Assembly (NCBI RefSeq): GCF_019145475.1
Contig: NZ_JAHTKI010000027.1
Location: 1 to 64,000, forward strand
DNA: 64,000 bases
Source: Pseudomonas botevensis
Lineage (GTDB): Bacteria > Pseudomonadota > Gammaproteobacteria > Pseudomonadales > Pseudomonadaceae
Reading direction: 5' to 3'
The translations under genes and the position numbers were made by a program. Shown piece after piece: positions 22,701-28,204 of this stretch. Numbering within the stretch: the first letter of the stretch is position 1; every line of letters starts with the position of its first letter. The notes beneath the pieces are model-generated. The model was not told where the DNA came from. It did not search any database and saw only the letters and a program-made list of their open reading frames with translations.

Positions 22701-22905
22701 GGCGCGGATGTTCATCGCCGGGCACGCCAATCCCTATGGCCTGGGCAATGCCTGGAACATGGACGACCTGCAACACAGTTGGCGAGCGTTGTTGCCGCGG
22801 CTGCTGAGCTGGCAGCGGCTGGACACCGACCACTACGGCATCGTCGCGGGGCGCTGGGCGCGGATGATTGCCGAGGTGATCGGCGCGCGGGAGGCGTCGA
22901 CATGA
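13789..22905 (+). CDS. Hybrid NRPS-PKS, A-T-C-A-T-KS-KR-T-TE lacking AT (NRPS3)
   Basis: 3038 residues. A1 about 10-480; T1 Ser548; C 600-1040 (HHIVVDGWS); A2 1060-1540; T2 Ser1597; KS 1653-2060 with Cys1809, His1945 and His1983; KR 2450-2690 with GGSGGIG, the SSMSA serine segment and Tyr2594; ACP Ser2732; thioesterase Ser2872 in GWSFGA. A1 pocket residues read D-A-F-F-L-G-V-T-F (Ile/Val). A2 reads D-V-Q-F-V-A-H-V-V (Pro). The predicted product is Ile/Val-Pro extended by one malonate and ketoreduced, a detoxinine-like unit. No AT (no GHSxG) lies between KS and KR. KS-AT linker (about 2070-2105) runs almost directly into post-AT linker (WYEGVNLDW at 2162), as if AT had been excised. A trans-acting AT, perhaps FabD, must then load the ACP. 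The KS active site reads AACGSS rather than the usual TACSSS. A perfect AGGAGGTGA site and an ATGA overlap with NRPS2 fix the start. Confidence 0.94.
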   Translation: MRAANQTTLLARFAEQVQRNPQAPAVIDQSLTLTYAELASASERIARGLQARGIRPGQSLALCMPRGWQWLAVILGALKIGAVVVPLDRASPSKRRELMLADAACVGLITLNEEPALSSCWQASVDALLDQPDYPPQPLAEDFTEVMFLFYTSGTTGTPKAVEVGERGLLRLAHTDAYIEIRPTDRFACLSNPAFDACSFELWAPLLNGGCCVMIADEDVLDARRLASVLEQTRVDNLFMTVSLFNTLIADWPACFSSLRQVLIGGEQISAAAVRAWYRANPQSRCRIFNVYGPTECTTFALCWPIGRDFAGDSAPIGRALPDTGVWVLDEHQRPVAAGEVGELYLSGSGVARGYRNRPEETARQFLRLPELDGGAQVHYRTGDLVRRNAEGLIEYLGRVDRQVKIRGFRIEPGEVEQRMLEHCGVAQVFVCARRQAAEDHQLLAFIVPRGELDFHEFEAHLRTHLAPYMRPHQLFLLARLPLTANGKIDRDSLLAQTLKPWHPVVADAVGEGQTSPALSWLLAEVRSLLGQPALSAQDDWLGSGGDSLKAMRLRSAIRRQWQREISIGMLLDQSFTTLAEHLSDELTSQAFYPPAPAISNARRLPATAEQRRLWLLQQRTPTSTAYSVPLILHLAAGADVSALAEAVGRLVARHPGLRTAFVAGAEGLDQVIADQGPTCRTFAPGHFTEDNWQAFAALVFDTPFDLTTPTLFQAWLLPFVDGSCRLLLNLHHIVVDGWSVNLLFDDLTQLYTDAVQNRETPDPAPRLSALEFGQWQRQWSVDAHYRDQRRALAELHRRQEEPSSALTPMRAISADARLFREPLGVVRSAALERFCTQQRLTRFEVLFSVFAWSLYALTGVERPRIASPVSNRPLAEFEASVGMFANTVLIPAAVEHALTLGEQLRRQTSSVREVLALQDVALADLVEDLRLSSSNALFDFMFVLENTDYAALADSSLHANLEFSERLHAKCPLTLLMVGSGSQLECWWEYQCSYFDAEQMRAVNALFRRGLDLLLETPTATLDDLLGPYRLGLPVASEGPGGELPFNTLADWFEHQVLCTPHATALVQGSRRLTYTELNTLADSLAATVIERHPLPVGNDAPLHVVLFLDTSVEHIVALLALAKLNLTAVPLDPAYPLAIQRQVLEQAQPHCLLFSRATEAALDDLDGGRFDLHRVDLQAEARPFERPRHAGERPLYTLFTSGSTGTPKGVQVSERTLCNLLQWQRTEGQLPAKSVTLQFSMLSFDVSFQEIFSTLCGGGCYHLITPRWRQDAEALLAYMVEARIERLFLPCVALQHLAQTAVARGVYPSALREVVTAGEQLLCTDALRQWFSAMPHASLFNHYGPTETHVVSALRLPATARDWPLRAPIGHAVGNARLLLVDEHDRPVPSGSRGYLLVAGPMVARCYLADPALNAARFVELPQAEGDSRLFYRTGDLAWADAQGCLHYLGRDDQQIKLSGHRLELGQIEAALMHVPQVVNAVVAVQAEPPRLIAWLQLDGEPATSRQLDRQVARQLPAHVRIDEYRRIDLWPRTPSGKVDRKALPGLGEALERRSPPQPVVALSALERQLSELFSAVIGRDIEPEQTFFEAGATSLGLMRLHARYNQELPNPVAMADLFEHVTIRRLAAHLSAAPGTAVERVRQADAGHQPMAIIGMSVNVAGAQNLGEFWAMVQGNALGIERFAASEGLVGARSQLAGMLDFDPEYFGISRQEARLMDPQQRHLLMGCVQALQHAAIVPAADGPRIGLIASCGETTYFQQMLRDTAAGDLPDGFQMALHHDKDFLATKAAYHLNLNGPALSVQAACGSSLIAVHMASAMLRQGDSDVMLAAGVLIDPTLSDGYRHRSQHIFSADGLCRPFSDDASGTIGASGYGVVVLKPLAQARADGDRIYALLEGSALNNDGRAKMSYTAPSVAGQSAVISDALSRAGLTGADIGYVEAHGTGTLLGDPIEVAALTKAFGDAPADSCALASVKSQIGHLGAAAGVVGLIRASLAVFHGVLPPNLGFGRINPQIDLEHSPFYIPTTSRPWSPGRRRLAGVSSFGIGGTNAHVIVGAAPKTPDTAEDTLPLLMISAHSRAELLRDIAAVKAHLQRFPEQHGALLRHLQSGRRQLCWRFAMVCRPGDDVPLQPTSIRDVAVSGVKLIARDHSPLVLLEAWYEGVNLDWPQRSAPPPWDLPPSSFDLQTCRFQPAATAAVVEEPSPGIERQPLADWFHQRQWMRVRRLSAMAKGARREGVILCSHEAPNATLLESLGTVYRRVIQVRAGNGFKRLGTDRFELDPLDADALARLLDEVAEPALVEMDWLHALPLAVSGAVNEQSLDLAQWACLDTVSALMQAWGQTSRTTRLRLWLMSWQACPVAGEVRRPELAALAGICEVVPQEYPVRCHWLDWSSPSIGAQAGELAAVLSDPASLPRRLAVRDGYVWQPRLIAHSSPSASVASSLLPEDGTFLVLGGSGGIGRTLCEHLLQAPARRVVLLSRQAELPLSLAPYASRIDCVQADIADLTQWPQVLDQLARRHGRLAGVIHAAGVGAGSLIRHRDAGQMAQATAAKTRGMLAVETLIEQLSPGFVLYCSSMSALFGGAGHLDYAAASGVLDGFAHYCPNAASACVRLGINWDIWRDIGMATTNNGGDAAHQEHLTVGLSTEEGCRVFDLAMATQLPQLLISTTGIDTARRFYPVRHGAGSAPVEAPKGTDLPARLRECLCKWLGVGELDDDDSLYDLGADSLTLLDLIDELQAATGEVFQLSQFSHKVSLNEVLALVQACTVEVPIAAPQDWSDAVRIDQWHAGAGQEWLYLIHPVGGDVQAYRELVSALHPDLGVCVIADPALRLPALPNISVVERARWYLHAIQAHLPAGSAWRLAGWSFGAWVAQALCQQAQTTGFRQPLLYLIDPPAPDAGAELVGIDEQTIEQVFQREFAQRWPDGEGQAMSDERLAYLQRLTVCCRNNMSSMADFQPPALAATAARMFIAGHANPYGLGNAWNMDDLQHSWRALLPRLLSWQRLDTDHYGIVAGRWARMIAEVIGAREAST

Positions 22906-23582
22906 CTGAACCGATCGCCGCGCCGCGATGGCTGCTGACACTGACGCACGTGCTGTACGAAACCCGGTCGACCGAAACCCTGGTTCCGCGCTTCGACGGC
23001 CCTGTGCCGTTCCGGTTGCTGCATCAGTGGCAAGCCGAGGTGGTCATGCCGTTGTTGTGCGAGGCATTGCCGGAGCATCGGCCGGCGCTGCTGGCTTTGC
23101 AAAGTCTGCATCGGCGAGCGGCACTCGGTCTGCTCGGGCGCCAGGGTGAATGGCGGGCCACGCTCAAACCGGTGTTGCTGGCGCTGTATCGACGGGCCTA
23201 TGCCTACGACGCGGCTTACGCCCAGGCCCATGCCAGCGCGCTGAGCTACGGCCTCGCGCCGGCCAACACCGCGATGATCGCCGAGCATTTTGGCAATGCC
23301 GAAGCCTTCGCCGACTACTACGCGCAATTGAACACCGAGGCCAGTGCCGCGTCATTTGCCCAGACCCACGCCAGTGCCAACGCGGAAATCTCGGCCCGGG
23401 CCTTCGCCGCTGAGGACGCCCAGGTCTACGCAGAGGTCTGCGGGGCGTCGGTGCGGGTGTATGTGCGGGCCTGTGCGCCGACGGACGAGCAGCGATGTTC
23501 GCTGCTCAACGCGCTCGCCGAAGGGCTGGGTCGAAGCCTGGCAACGCTGCAATCCCATTCAACAGGAGAACGATATGCGTGA
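22902..23582 (+). CDS. Uncharacterised alanine-rich protein inside the NRPS operon
   Basis: 226 residues; family not recognised. The start at 22902 forms an ATGA overlap with NRPS3, so it is almost certainly co-translated; an upstream in-frame start would lie deep inside the thioesterase. The N-terminal half looks mainly helical. The C-terminal half (about 100-195) is rich in Ala, Tyr and His with an A-x-A periodicity. It contains two related segments, AQAHASALSY and AQTHASANAE. No signal peptide, membrane segment or catalytic motif is evident. It ends eight bases inside the MbtH gene. Its place between synthetase and MbtH genes suggests a biosynthetic accessory, tailoring or self-protection role, but that is only inferred from position. 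Confidence 0.85.
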   Translation: MTEPIAAPRWLLTLTHVLYETRSTETLVPRFDGPVPFRLLHQWQAEVVMPLLCEALPEHRPALLALQSLHRRAALGLLGRQGEWRATLKPVLLALYRRAYAYDAAYAQAHASALSYGLAPANTAMIAEHFGNAEAFADYYAQLNTEASAASFAQTHASANAEISARAFAAEDAQVYAEVCGASVRVYVRACAPTDEQRCSLLNALAEGLGRSLATLQSHSTGERYA

Positions 23583-23811
23583 CGCAGAGCTGCAATTCGA
23601 GGTGGTGATCAATGCCCAGGGTCAGTACTCCCTGTGGCCGGCGGGCAAGCCGATGGCCTGCGGCTGGAATGAGGCGGGGATGCGCGGCGAGCGCCAGACT
23701 TGCCTGGACTACATCAATCAACACTGGACCGACATGCGGCCACGCTCGTTGCGCGACCCTGTGGGGGCGGGTTTGCTCGCGAAGGCGTCGGATCGGTCAC
23801 AACGGATTTGA
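23575..23811 (+). CDS. MbtH-like NRPS chaperone
   Basis: 78 residues. The MbtH signature is clear: NxxGQYSLWP, then GWNEAG, CLDYI and WTDMRPRSLR. MbtH proteins bind adenylation domains and are needed for solubility or activity of many of them, so this one probably serves the six A domains encoded upstream. The start has an AGGAG site seven bases upstream and overlaps the preceding gene by eight bases. The last 18 or so residues lie outside the conserved fold and are encoded by a REP element that has removed or replaced the original stop. The family is usually about 60-75 residues long. Confidence 0.93.
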   Translation: MRDAELQFEVVINAQGQYSLWPAGKPMACGWNEAGMRGERQTCLDYINQHWTDMRPRSLRDPVGAGLLAKASDRSQRI

Positions 23812-23850
23812 ATGACAAACCGCTTTCGCGGCAAGCCCGCTCCCACAGGG
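23757..23850. repeat. REPIN (inverted pair of REP sequences)
   Basis: CCCTGTGGG-GCGGG-TTTGCTCGCGAAGG on the plus strand (from 23757) is mirrored by CTTTCGCGGCAAGCCCGCTCCCACAGGG (ending at 23850), with a 30-40 base spacer. This is the common Pseudomonas REP type arranged as an inverted doublet. The left REP is inside the MbtH reading frame; the right one lies before tauD. The element may attenuate transcription or stabilise mRNA between the synthetase operon and the oxygenase gene. Confidence 0.9.
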
Positions 23851-23885
23851 TAGAGCTGGGGGCTTCAATAAAAAGGTGAGGGAAC

Positions 23886-24755
23886 ATGGATCAATTGGCA
23901 CTCAAGGCAATCGAGCGCATCGCCGCAGAAAAGCGCGCGCCGTACCAGCGCATTCGTGTTGAGCGGATCACGCCGATCATCGGCGCCGAAATCAGCGGCG
24001 TTGATCTTGCGCAGCCGCTGAATGACGAGCAACTCGCGGAAATCCGCCGGGCCTTTCTGGAGAATCATGTGTTGGTGTTTCGCGACCAGCATCTGACGGT
24101 GGACGAGCACAAGGCGTTTGGTCGGCTGTTCGGTGAGCTGCGTGCTTTACCGGTGGAGGACATCGACGGCGATGACCCGGAGCTGGTGGTGATCCGCGCC
24201 AATGCCCAGTCGCGCTACGTCGCCGGCGAAACCTGGCACACCGACGGTACGGCGGACCTGGCGCCGTCCATGGGCTCGATGCTGTACGTCAAGGAAACCC
24301 CGGCCATTGGCACCGGCGGCGATACGCTGTTTGCCAACATGCACCTGGCGATCGAAATGCTCTCGCCGACGATGCAGCAGTTTCTCGGTGAGCTGACGGC
24401 GATCCACGATGGCGCGATTCCGTGGAAGGGCTATAAGGCGCCGGACAACCTGCCCAGAACCGAACATCCGGTGGTGATCCGCCACCCGGAAACCGGGCGC
24501 AAGTCGTTGTTCGTCAATTCTGGATTCACTTCGCACATCGTCCAGTTGTCCGAAGGCGAAAGTCAGGTGCTGCTGAACATGCTGTTCGATCTGGTCGCCC
24601 GGGAACCGGTGCTCAGTTGCCGCGTGCGCTGGGCGCCGAACACCCTGGTGTTCTGGGACAACCGCTGCACCCAGCATCACGCGGTCTGGGACTATTTCCC
24701 GCATTCGCGTTATGGCGAGCGGGTGACGATCCTGGGGACACAGCCCAAGGCTTGA
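23886..24755 (+). CDS. TauD/TfdA-family Fe(II)/2-oxoglutarate dioxygenase
   Basis: 289 residues, the usual size for the family. The iron triad is visible: His118 and Asp120 in WHTDGT and distal His264 in TQHHAVWDY. A following Arg in RYGERVT is the likely 2-oxoglutarate carboxylate ligand. A GGTGAGGGA ribosome binding site precedes the ATG. It follows the NRPS operon by 74 bases across a REPIN. In context it is more likely a tailoring hydroxylase than a taurine dioxygenase. A TauD-like enzyme is a conserved part of detoxin/rimosamide clusters, where the proline-derived unit is oxygenated. Whether the substrate here is free proline, a tethered residue or the released product cannot be told from sequence. 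Confidence 0.9.
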   Translation: MDQLALKAIERIAAEKRAPYQRIRVERITPIIGAEISGVDLAQPLNDEQLAEIRRAFLENHVLVFRDQHLTVDEHKAFGRLFGELRALPVEDIDGDDPELVVIRANAQSRYVAGETWHTDGTADLAPSMGSMLYVKETPAIGTGGDTLFANMHLAIEMLSPTMQQFLGELTAIHDGAIPWKGYKAPDNLPRTEHPVVIRHPETGRKSLFVNSGFTSHIVQLSEGESQVLLNMLFDLVAREPVLSCRVRWAPNTLVFWDNRCTQHHAVWDYFPHSRYGERVTILGTQPKA

Positions 24756-24804
24756 GCCGCAACGCTTTCACATTGGAATGGGTTGCCCTTGTGAGAGCGG
24801 GCCT

Positions 24805-25494
24805 CTAGAGGCCGCGCCGGAGCAGTTGTTCGACGATCAACACGCCAAACGCCAGATTGCCGTGCAGCGGGTCATCCACTTCGCAGAACGCCGGTTGCTG
24901 GAAGCCGTGTTCATCGTTCGCCGACGCGCGCACATCGATCAGCTCGACGCCGAGGCTGTGCAGACTCTCGATCAGCAGCCGCTGGGCGGCCATGAACACT
25001 TGCGGGTTGGACAGCTCCGGCACCCGTTGCGGTGGCAGCACGGCGAACACCTTCAGGTTCAGTGCCAGCGCCTGTTCGTAGAAGGCCAGCGCGGGCCGGG
25101 ACAGGGTATCGATGATGGATGCGAACAATGGCCCGGCGAAAAAACCTTCGTCGAACTCACCGTCCGGGGTCTGGTAACAGGTCCAGTTTGGCGCCGTGGC
25201 GAGGTAGTGCAGGCTCAGGCCCAAAGTACTCACCAGCGGCACCGCTACATGGGCCAGTTGTGGCACGGCGAACGGTTCGAGGGCCTGGCGGTACAGGCGC
25301 TGCATCTCGGCATCCCGAAAGACCACGTCCTGGCGGGTCAGGCTGAAGAAGTCGACGGCGAAATCCCGTCCGGTCCCCAGCGGGCCACCGCTGAAAGGCA
25401 CCTGACGAGCCTGCGCCGCTTTGCCGATGACACCGGCATGGGAGTCGCCCAACAGCAGGAATCTAGGCGTAGTAGTCGAGTACGGCGTCTTCAC
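24805..25494 (-). CDS. SGNH/GDSL-like hydrolase-fold protein
   Basis: 229 residues from a GTG start at 25494, chosen because a GAGGA site lies about nine bases upstream; a longer frame to 25605 would run deeper into the upstream gene. GDSH at residues 16-19 is the block-I nucleophile motif of SGNH hydrolases. DPLHGN near the C-terminus (Asp208, His211) gives the catalytic Asp-x-x-His pair. No signal peptide is seen, so it is probably cytoplasmic. The gene overlaps the end of the GSCFA gene by 32 bases. It faces tauD tail-to-tail, 49 bases away. It may be an esterase or O-acyltransferase; a link to the NRPS product is speculative. Confidence 0.75.
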   Translation of the reverse strand: MKTPYSTTTPRFLLLGDSHAGVIGKAAQARQVPFSGGPLGTGRDFAVDFFSLTRQDVVFRDAEMQRLYRQALEPFAVPQLAHVAVPLVSTLGLSLHYLATAPNWTCYQTPDGEFDEGFFAGPLFASIIDTLSRPALAFYEQALALNLKVFAVLPPQRVPELSNPQVFMAAQRLLIESLHSLGVELIDVRASANDEHGFQQPAFCEVDDPLHGNLAFGVLIVEQLLRRGL

Positions 25495-26503
25495 AGACAA
25501 GATCCTCGCTGGACACGGAAGTGGAGGGCGCGCCGGCCGATGTTTGCACCGACTGCACGGCGTCGAGCCCGGCGAAAAACTGCCGCATGACGAACGCCAC
25601 GCCATCCGGGGTGACTTCCCGTTGGTTGGGCTGGTAGAAGGCGCCCTTGAACGGCGTGCCGGTGATGATTTCGTAGGACGGGAAATAATCGACGTCGTTC
25701 AGGTCCTCGCAGAGTTGCCCGGCGACGGCGCGCAGCACCGATTTCGAGTAAGTGGTGGCGCTCAACGCATGTTGTCCGGTGGCGGTCGCGGTCAACGGCA
25801 CCGGCGAAACGGTGAGCAACAGACGCAGTTGCGGATTGACCGAACGCATCAGTTCCAGCGCTCTGGTCATCTCGCGATAGGTATCGAGAAAGCCGAAATT
25901 GCGAAACCGGTGAAGCTGCGGATCGAAGCTGCCGCGCACGGTGCCGGGGCACACGGGATAAAGCAGGGCGGTCTGACGATGCTCCCAGGCTTCGGTCAGG
26001 CCGAGGGTGAACACGAACACCCTGGCGCGGGTGATGGCCGTGCGGATGGCTGCCAGGGTTGCCTCGCGGGATTCAAGCAACGCCTGCTCGCTGGCAAAAC
26101 CTTCTGGTTCCACAGCCGGGCGGAACGGGTCATAAAAGCGTCCGTCGTGAGTCCAGATTTCGCTGGAGGGCGGGCACACACCCAACGCCCATTCGAGCCA
26201 CTGGCGCAACATCGCCGGGGTGTACAGGTTGCCGGTACGGAAGGAAAACACGCCGTAGTTGCGGGCTTTCCAGTCGGCCTCCGGCAACCCGGCCGGGGCC
26301 GGTTCCGCGTCCAGCCAGTTCATCCCGCGTTCCACCAGCGCCCGGCCGATATGCTGGGCAAAACACGAGCCGGCGGTGACGATGGTGTCCTTGTTGCCGA
26401 TCTCGAATTCCGGGGTCCAGAGTTCACTGATGTCCTGCACGGACTTGTCGGCCACGGCCGTGCGCCAGAAGGCGCGGGGCGGCAGGCATTGATAGGGATT
26501 CAC
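25463..26503 (-). CDS. GSCFA-domain protein
   Basis: 346 residues. The family-defining GSCFA motif is at residues 45-49, followed by QHIGRAL. The rest has the SGNH-hydrolase-like look of this family (FTLGLTEAW, LTVSPVPL). GTG start with an AAGGAGG site nine bases upstream. GSCFA proteins are poorly characterised and are thought to be lipase/acylhydrolase-like. It overlaps the downstream SGNH-like gene, so the two products are probably made together and may act on the same substrate. The GNAT gene lies 38 bases upstream on the same strand. Confidence 0.85.
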   Translation of the reverse strand: MNPYQCLPPRAFWRTAVADKSVQDISELWTPEFEIGNKDTIVTAGSCFAQHIGRALVERGMNWLDAEPAPAGLPEADWKARNYGVFSFRTGNLYTPAMLRQWLEWALGVCPPSSEIWTHDGRFYDPFRPAVEPEGFASEQALLESREATLAAIRTAITRARVFVFTLGLTEAWEHRQTALLYPVCPGTVRGSFDPQLHRFRNFGFLDTYREMTRALELMRSVNPQLRLLLTVSPVPLTATATGQHALSATTYSKSVLRAVAGQLCEDLNDVDYFPSYEIITGTPFKGAFYQPNQREVTPDGVAFVMRQFFAGLDAVQSVQTSAGAPSTSVSSEDLVCEDAVLDYYA

Positions 26504-26541
26504 GACGAGAGGCCTCCTTGGCGGGTCGCGGAGAAAAAGGG

Positions 26542-27057
26542 TCAGCTGATTTGATAGCGGTAGATCAGGTCGTCAAACCATCGGTCGCCAATCTGATAGG
26601 CCTGCGGCACACGGCGTTCGAACACGAAGCCGCATTTCTCCAGAACTTTGCAGGACGCGATATTGCCGTCGGTCACGGTCGACTCCAGTGAGTCGAGTCC
26701 GATGGCCGCAGCATAGTCGATGATCGCCTGGCGCGACTCGGTGCCAAAGCCCTTGCCCTGATGTTCCGGCAACAGCAGACAACCCACCTCGGCATGTCCC
26801 GGCGACAGAATCCGCAAACCGGTCACTCCCAGTTCCTGCCCGCTGGCCTTGTCGATCACCACCAGACACAACCAGTGATCCGACTGCGGCCCCCACGCCG
26901 GGAGCCGATGCTCGAAGCCTTTGCGAATCTGCTCCTCGGCAATTTCGCCGAACACATACTGCATGGTTTGCGGCTCGGAATGCAGCCTGAGAAACAGCGG
27001 CCAGTCGGCTTCGACCATCGTGCGCAGGTCGAGGCGTTCCGTGGTGAGTTCGAGCAT
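26542..27057 (-). CDS. GNAT N-acetyltransferase, RimJ/RimL-like
   Basis: 171 residues beginning MLELTTERLDLR, typical of RimJ/RimL-like enzymes. The acetyl-CoA loop appears as QGKGFGTES and the C-terminal NxxSxKVLEKCGF motif is intact. The internal start at 27057 is preferred over a longer frame because AGGAG lies six bases upstream and the fold begins there. Probably acetylates a free amine (amino acid, peptide N-terminus or small molecule). It may be the first gene of a minus-strand unit with the GSCFA and SGNH-like genes. No specific substrate can be assigned. Confidence 0.85.
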   Translation of the reverse strand: MLELTTERLDLRTMVEADWPLFLRLHSEPQTMQYVFGEIAEEQIRKGFEHRLPAWGPQSDHWLCLVVIDKASGQELGVTGLRILSPGHAEVGCLLLPEHQGKGFGTESRQAIIDYAAAIGLDSLESTVTDGNIASCKVLEKCGFVFERRVPQAYQIGDRWFDDLIYRYQIS

Positions 27058-27172
27058 CCGGTGCTCCTTGCAAGGGCAAAAGGGGAGAGGGTTTTTTACT
27101 GGGTATGGAGGCAAAGATCAATCAACGGCCCAGGCACCGGGTGCTGACTGAGCACAGCCTTGCCTCTCGCTG

Positions 27173-28063
27173 TCAGCCCTCGCATGCCGTGCGCTGATCG
27201 GTCTTCTCAATCAGCGCCATGCACCTCTGAACGATCACGCTCATATCGCCAATCCGGCGGCTGATGATGATCGGGGACACCGCCTCAGGCTCGATGATCG
27301 GCACATAGTCGATGTCGGTGCGATGTTGCTGTTGCACCGAGGCAGGCACGATTGCGATTCCGATGCCGGCCGCCACCAGGCCGATCGCGGTTTGCAGTTC
27401 GTTGGTCCACTGTTCGACGCGAATCCCCAGCCCATGGTTGGCGAAGAGGGCGATGAGGTGGTCGGCGTAGCTGGGGCGAGGGTTGGCCGGGTAGAGGATG
27501 AACGATTCCTCGGCCAACGTGGCCAGCGATGCCGGCGCTCCACGCAATCGATGACCCGCCGGCAGCACGGCAACCAGCGGGTCTTCGGTGATGACGATCT
27601 GCTGGATGGCGGGGTCGTCGATCCGAATGCGTCCGAAACCGATATCGATTCGCCCTGCCTTCAACGCTTCGACCTGTTGCAGGGTGGTCATCTCGTTGAG
27701 GCCCAGTTCCAGTTCGGTGTCGAGCCGCAGTTCGCGGATCAGTTCGGGGAGGACGCCGTACAGGGTCGAGGGCGCGAAGCCGATACCCAGCCAGTGGCGC
27801 TGCCCCAGGCCGATGCGCCGGGTATTTTCGGCAATCCTGTTGAGCTGCAGCAGCAGACTGCCGCTCTGCTCGTAGAAAAAACGCCCGGCCTCGGTCAGGC
27901 GCAATGGGCGTTCGCGCACCACCAGCGGGGTGCCCAGCAAATCTTCCAGTTGACTGATCTGGCGGCTGAGCGGTGGCTGCGCCATGTGCAACTGCTCGGC
28001 GGCCCGCGTGAAGCTCAGTGTCTGCGCCAGCGCCTGAAAGTAACGCAGATGTCGAAGCTCCAT
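27173..28063 (-). CDS. catR: LysR-family regulator of the catechol branch, CatR
   Basis: 296 residues starting MELRHLRYF, the canonical start of CatR/BenM-type LysR proteins. Winged helix-turn-helix at residues 1-60, then a two-lobed effector domain. Members of this group respond to cis,cis-muconate. An in-frame ATG one codon upstream is possible, but the GGAGG lies too close to it. It is divergent from catBCA. An ATAC-N7-GTAT operator directly abuts its start codon, which fits autorepression together with muconate-dependent activation of catB. Confidence 0.93.
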   Translation of the reverse strand: MELRHLRYFQALAQTLSFTRAAEQLHMAQPPLSRQISQLEDLLGTPLVVRERPLRLTEAGRFFYEQSGSLLLQLNRIAENTRRIGLGQRHWLGIGFAPSTLYGVLPELIRELRLDTELELGLNEMTTLQQVEALKAGRIDIGFGRIRIDDPAIQQIVITEDPLVAVLPAGHRLRGAPASLATLAEESFILYPANPRPSYADHLIALFANHGLGIRVEQWTNELQTAIGLVAAGIGIAIVPASVQQQHRTDIDYVPIIEPEAVSPIIISRRIGDMSVIVQRCMALIEKTDQRTACEG

Positions 28064-28064
28064 C

Positions 28065-28079
28065 ATACCTCCCGGGTAT
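28065..28079. promoter_or_regulatory. CatR/CatM-type operator ATAC-N7-GTAT
   Basis: ATAC-CTCCCGG-GTAT is an exact match to the ATAC-N7-GTAT consensus described for BenM/CatM-type regulators. It lies in the catR-catB gap and immediately precedes the catR start codon, covering its ribosome binding site. AT-rich half-site-like sequence (GATATTC, CGATATTGG) follows at about 28084-28103 and may be the secondary site. Confidence 0.7.
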
Positions 28080-28204
28080 ACAAGGATATTCAATCGATAT
28101 TGGACGTAAACGGCCCTGCCACGCAATGCTTCAGGGGCCGAATAAATACAACAGCTCCCACGCGCCCCATGGCGGACGGAGCCATCAAGTCCTGGATGCC
28201 TGCA

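Noticed and set aside
24800..24813. Perfect 14-base palindrome GGCCTCTAGAGGCC between tauD and the SGNH-like gene
   Set aside because: No T-run on either strand and it spans the SGNH stop codon; not enough evidence for a terminator or binding site.
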